The position numbers were made by a program, and so were the translations under genes. A stretch of 64,000 nucleotides of DNA, taken from Betaproteobacteria bacterium (GTDB lineage Bacteria > Pseudomonadota > Gammaproteobacteria > Burkholderiales > Burkholderiaceae_C). Under the pieces are notes generated by a model, which made no database searches, was not told the origin of the DNA, and worked only from the letters and a program-made list of their open reading frames with translations. The stretch spans positions 41,366-105,365 of the forward strand of contig CANGHH010000015.1 in NCBI GenBank assembly GCA_947453725.1, in the 5' to 3' direction. Shown here one piece after another: positions 60,367 to 64,000 of the stretch. How positions within the stretch are numbered: position 1 is the stretch's first letter; each line of letters opens with the position of its first letter.

Positions 60367-61179
60367 ATGCTCGTGCATCCCCAGTTCAACCCCGTCGCCC
60401 TGGCCCTGGGCCCGGTCCAGATCCACTGGTACGGCCTGACTTACCTGGCCGCTTTCATGATGTTCCTCGTGCTGGCCGGGCGCCGCGTGCGGCTGCCGCA
60501 GTTCGCCAGCGTCGGCTGGACGAAGCGCGACATCGAAGACCTGCTGTTCTACGGCGTGCTGGGCGTGGTGCTCGGCGGTCGCCTGGGCTATGCCCTGTTC
60601 TACAAGCCTGGCGACTACCTGGCGAACCCGGTCGAGATCCTGATGGTCTGGCGGGGCGGCATGTCCTTCCACGGCGGCCTGCTCGGCGTGGTCGTCGCGA
60701 TGGCGCTGTACGCGCGCTCGCGCCAGCGCTCTTTTCTGGAGGTGATGGACGTGGTGGCGCCCTGCGTGCCCACCGGCTACGCAGCCGGGCGCGTCGGCAA
60801 TTTCATCAACGGCGAGTTGTGGGGCCGTGCTGCCGACCCGTCGCTGCCCTGGGCGATGGTCTTCCCGCAGAGCGGCGACCGGTTGCCGCGCCACCCCTCG
60901 CAGGTCTACCAGTTCCTGCTCGAAGGGATGTTGCTCTTCGTGCTGCTGTGGTGGTACGCCCAGAAGCCCCGCGCCCGCGGCCAGGTGGCGGCGCTGTACG
61001 TGCTGGGCTATGGCATCGGCCGCTTCATCACCGAGTACTTCCGCGAGCCCGACGTCTTCCTGGGCTACCTCAGCCTGGGTCTGAGCATGGGGCAGTGGCT
61101 GTGCGTGCCGATGATCCTGGCGGGCGCCGGCTTGTGGTGGTGGTTCGGCAAGCACAACCCGACCTACCAGCCGGCCTGA
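60367..61179 (+). CDS. lgt: Prolipoprotein diacylglyceryl transferase
   Basis: [50 protein letters not shown]. Confidence 0.97.
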   Translation: MLVHPQFNPVALALGPVQIHWYGLTYLAAFMMFLVLAGRRVRLPQFASVGWTKRDIEDLLFYGVLGVVLGGRLGYALFYKPGDYLANPVEILMVWRGGMSFHGGLLGVVVAMALYARSRQRSFLEVMDVVAPCVPTGYAAGRVGNFINGELWGRAADPSLPWAMVFPQSGDRLPRHPSQVYQFLLEGMLLFVLLWWYAQKPRARGQVAALYVLGYGIGRFITEYFREPDVFLGYLSLGLSMGQWLCVPMILAGAGLWWWFGKHNPTYQPA

Positions 61180-61210
61180 GTCCCGACCTGCCCGACCACG
61201 AGACCCGCCC

Positions 61211-61930
61211 ATGCGACAGATTTTTCTCGACACCGAGACCACCGGCCTGAGCGCCGCCGAAGGCGACCGCATTGTCGAGATCGGCTGCATCGAATACGAC
61301 AACCGCCGCCCGACCGGCCGCACGCTGCACCACTACGTCAACCCGCAGCGCAGCAGCCACCCCGACGCGGTGCGGGTGCACGGCATCACCGACGAATTCC
61401 TGGCCGACAAGCCGCCTTTCGCGGCGGTGGTGGACGAGGTGCTGGATTTCATCGCCGGGGCCGACCTGGTGATCCACAACGCGGCCTTCGACGTCGGTTT
61501 CCTCGACGCCGAATTCAAGCGCCTCGACAAGCCCCGCACCGCCACGCTGGCCGGCCGCATCACCGACAGCCTGCTGATGGCCCGCGAGACCTTCCCGGGC
61601 AAGGCCAACTCGCTGGACGCGCTGTGCCGCCGCCTGGAGGTCGACAACAGCCACCGCGACCGCCACGGCGCCCTGCTGGACGCCGGACTGCTGGCCGAGG
61701 TCTACCTGCGCCTGACGCGCGGGCAGGGCATGCTGGTGATTGAAGCCAGCGAGCAGGCCACCGCCGCGCTGCAGACCGAGGCGGTCGATCTGTCGGCCCT
61801 GGCGCTGACGGTGCTGACACCCAGCGCCGAGGAAACGGCGGCGCACCAGGCCCTGCTGGCCGACCTGGACAAGGCCTGTGGCGGCAAGACCCTGTGGCGG
61901 AAGCTGGAGCCCACCAAAGTCATGGCATAA
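61211..61930 (+). CDS. dnaQ: DNA polymerase III subunit epsilon
   Basis: FLDTETTGLSAAEGDRIVEIGCIEY, HNAAFDVGFLDAE, DNSHRDRHGALLDAGLLAEVYL. Confidence 0.96.
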   Translation: MRQIFLDTETTGLSAAEGDRIVEIGCIEYDNRRPTGRTLHHYVNPQRSSHPDAVRVHGITDEFLADKPPFAAVVDEVLDFIAGADLVIHNAAFDVGFLDAEFKRLDKPRTATLAGRITDSLLMARETFPGKANSLDALCRRLEVDNSHRDRHGALLDAGLLAEVYLRLTRGQGMLVIEASEQATAALQTEAVDLSALALTVLTPSAEETAAHQALLADLDKACGGKTLWRKLEPTKVMA

Positions 61931-61970
61931 TTTTGGGCTTCCGACGGCTCTGCTGCAAAGCAGGCAGTTC

Positions 61971-62045
61971 GGGCGGTTAGCTCAGCGGTAGAGCACTGCC
62001 TTCACACGGCAGGGGTCGCAGGTTCAAAACCTGCACCGCCCACCA
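61971..62045 (+). tRNA. tRNA-Val (anticodon CAC), CCA encoded
   Basis: GGGCGGT/ACCGCCC acceptor stem, anticodon arm CTGCC-TTCACAC-GGCAG, T arm GCAGG-TTCAAAA-CCTGC, encoded CCA. Confidence 0.95.
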
Positions 62046-62051
62046 AGATCA

Positions 62052-62086
62052 AGCCTCTCAAGTCATTGATTTGAGAGGCTTTTTTC
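62052..62086 (+). terminator. Intrinsic terminator after tRNA-Val
   Basis: AGCCTCTCAA ... TTGAGAGGCT stem followed by TTTTT. Confidence 0.9.
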
Positions 62087-62209
62087 TTCCCGCTCGTTCC
62101 CTGGCGGTCCCTCACGGGCCTTTTGGAACGATGACGTGGCGCCGCAGTGCCACTTTTGTGCCAATGGCCCTCGACCCGGTTATCTCAACCGTCATCGAGG
62201 AGTCCAGCA

Positions 62210-62446
62210 TGGCCAGTTTCCATCCCCGCAAACGCACCGAGTGGTGCGTCAGCAGCGCAGCACAACCCGCCCGCAACAGGGTGTTCAAGAGCGAGCCAGC
62301 CGCACGCAAGTACGCAGCGGAGTTGCAGGCCGCCGGCTTGGCCGGTGTCCGAATTCCTGCGGTGCTACCTCGTGCAGTCCAGCGTGGACGGGTGCGTGAT
62401 CACCGTTGGCAAGCGGTACCCCGGCAAGCGCATCCGCGGGCATTGA
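62210..62446 (+). pseudogene. Possible frameshifted remnant of an integrase-type N-terminal domain
   Basis: MASFHPRKRTEWCVSSAAQPARNRVFKSEPAARKYAAELQAAGL resembles an arm-DNA-binding N-terminus; continuation appears in another frame (EFLRCYLVQSSVDGCVITVGKRYPGKRIRGH*). Confidence 0.3.
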
Positions 62447-62473
62447 CTGAATCGCAGGAACAGGAAGAACGAC

Positions 62474-62974
62474 ATGACAGCTCAGTTTGCAGAGAGACTC
62501 CGCTACGAGGGCCAGGATGTGGCCATGTGCACCAACCCGCTCAGCGACTACTTTGCCAAGGGCGGCTTCAGACCACGCTTCGCCTCGAATTGCACGGCCC
62601 TGTGGCGCGGCTACGTCGGACGGTGGGACATCGTCGACGGCCGGCTCTACCTGGTGGCACTGCAAGGCACCTTGGAGGACGGCTCTGAAGCCTCCCTTGC
62701 CACCGTCTTCCCGGACTTCCCCGACAGGGTCTTCGCGTATTGGTACGCCGGCACGATCCGCATCCCGCAGGGCAAGCAGCTCAAGTACGTTCACATGGGC
62801 TACGGGAGCACCTTCGAGCGCGACTTGTTGCTGGACCTGGAATTCGGTGTCGTGAAGAGAACCCGGATTTGCCACAACGGAACGGCCGAATCCGAGAACG
62901 CGCCGGTGGGCTACGGCATCGGCGCCATGACCGTCTTTCCGCAGGCCGACCAGCAAGACGGGGATGCCGCGTGA
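62474..62974 (+). CDS. Hypothetical protein, accessory
   Basis: 166-aa ORF (ALWRGYVGRWDIVDGRLYLVALQG...YWYAGTIRIPQGKQLKYVHMGYGSTFERDLLLDLEFG). Confidence 0.75.
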   Translation: MTAQFAERLRYEGQDVAMCTNPLSDYFAKGGFRPRFASNCTALWRGYVGRWDIVDGRLYLVALQGTLEDGSEASLATVFPDFPDRVFAYWYAGTIRIPQGKQLKYVHMGYGSTFERDLLLDLEFGVVKRTRICHNGTAESENAPVGYGIGAMTVFPQADQQDGDAA

Positions 62975-63597
62975 TTTACCTCTATTGGTACCTCGGGATC
63001 GGCGCTGTGGCGCTGACCCTCGCACTCGGCGCGCACTTGATGGCCAAGGAGAAAGAGACGGAATCGGGCCGTGAAATGCTCGATGCGCTGTATCCCGACC
63101 GAGTGAAGCTGTCGTACCGCCTCATGAACAAGGTCGTGGTGCCACTGATCACTGCGATGGCTCTCGTGCTCGTCTGGCCCATTGCCGTCTACATGAAAGG
63201 CAAGGAGGTCTTCGCGAAGAAGTCCGAGACGGCCTTGACGACAGAGCGAGATTTCGAGGTGGAAAGCAGCCATCTGCAAGAGCAACTGAATGTCGTGCAG
63301 ATCGAAAGCTGCGAACTGATTTCAGACCCTATGGGCGCCGTTCCGAACGTGCCCTTCGGCCATCTGAATGCGGCCTGGAAGACCTTCCTGGAAGGCGTCG
63401 GCGCCGATGATGAGCTCTGGTCTTTCACGGCGCCCTGGCGGACGACCTGGGGAAGCCAGGAGATCCGGACCGGGTACGCCGTGGTGCGCGAGGGCGTCCC
63501 GGTTTCACACTTCTTGACGATGAGGAAGGAGGTTGAGGACAAGCTGTTGCCTTTGTGGGGCGGCACGGGTCCTGCGCTTCATTCGGCGGACAAATGA
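62971..63597 (+). CDS. Hypothetical membrane protein, GTG start overlapping the preceding stop
   Basis: Two predicted TM segments (LYWYLGIGAVALTLALGAHLM, VVVPLITAMALVLVWPIAVYM); GTGA overlap. Confidence 0.7.
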   Translation: MIYLYWYLGIGAVALTLALGAHLMAKEKETESGREMLDALYPDRVKLSYRLMNKVVVPLITAMALVLVWPIAVYMKGKEVFAKKSETALTTERDFEVESSHLQEQLNVVQIESCELISDPMGAVPNVPFGHLNAAWKTFLEGVGADDELWSFTAPWRTTWGSQEIRTGYAVVREGVPVSHFLTMRKEVEDKLLPLWGGTGPALHSADK

Positions 63598-63858
63598 CTT
63601 GCGCATGGCAGTCAGGCAGGGTCGACGCCATTTCTGACCGCTCACGGCGAAGTCCCGTGCCTGGAACACGACGCTGAGCCACTGTGTCGTAGGTTGCCCG
63701 AGAAGCTCGGGTTGCGTGCTCCATTTCCCCAGCGTGCTGCCCCCAACGATGGCAGCTATGCGGCAGGCAGTTAGACGACATGACTGACCGGATCGGGTCG
63801 TATGCGGGTTTTCACTGACCGTCGACAGTGGGCCGGTCAGCGACGCACACCAGTCGGT

Positions 63859-63882
63859 GGGGGTGTCCGAAATTCTGTGTGT
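63859..63882. mobile_element. Possible IS terminal inverted repeat (IS256-like appearance), element not resolved
   Basis: GGGGGTGTCCGAAATTCTGTGTGT; no transposase ORF visible before the window ends. Confidence 0.3.
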
Positions 63883-64000
63883 GAGGCGGTTTGCTGAATT
63901 GGCTGTTGGCTGATTTCTCTACTGTCTTCAGGCCCTTGCCAGGCCGCCGGAGGCGCCCCGGTTGAGCCCATGTACTCATGGTTCAACCCCTCTCACCGGC

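Overview
GC-rich, densely coding chromosomal window, most likely from a betaproteobacterium of the order Burkholderiales. This placement rests on recognisable gene neighbourhoods (smc-zipA / ligA, dapC-dapD, prmB, lexA) and is not proven. Most of the window is housekeeping: gcdH, msrA, lexA, asparaginase, an ABC-F ATPase, prmB, pilU, dapD, dapC, queF, smc, zipA, ligA, def, a murA-like gene, plsY, class I fumarase, acs, ilvD, lgt, dnaQ and tRNA-Val(CAC). The most interesting region is an ~11.5 kb minus-strand block (22164-33673) lying between zipA and ligA. It encodes an AtzF-like allophanate hydrolase, AtzG-like, AtzE-like and AtzH-like proteins, a BMP-type ABC transporter, a formamidase-like nitrilase and two paralogous biuret-hydrolase-like cysteine hydrolases. 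I see no cyanuric acid hydrolase, so it looks like a self-contained uptake and degradation pathway for an oligo-urea or ureide substrate. A second candidate system is an exported flavin amine oxidase / cytochrome c / RidA operon converging on a TonB receptor (48515-53707). A matching TonB receptor / exported triple-RidA pair sits at the left edge of the window. The right end, beyond tRNA-Val, looks like the edge of an accessory region: apparently lower GC, a possible degraded integrase N-terminus, a two-gene module of unknown function and a possible IS terminus. Nothing was searched against databases; all calls come from reading motifs and neighbourhoods.
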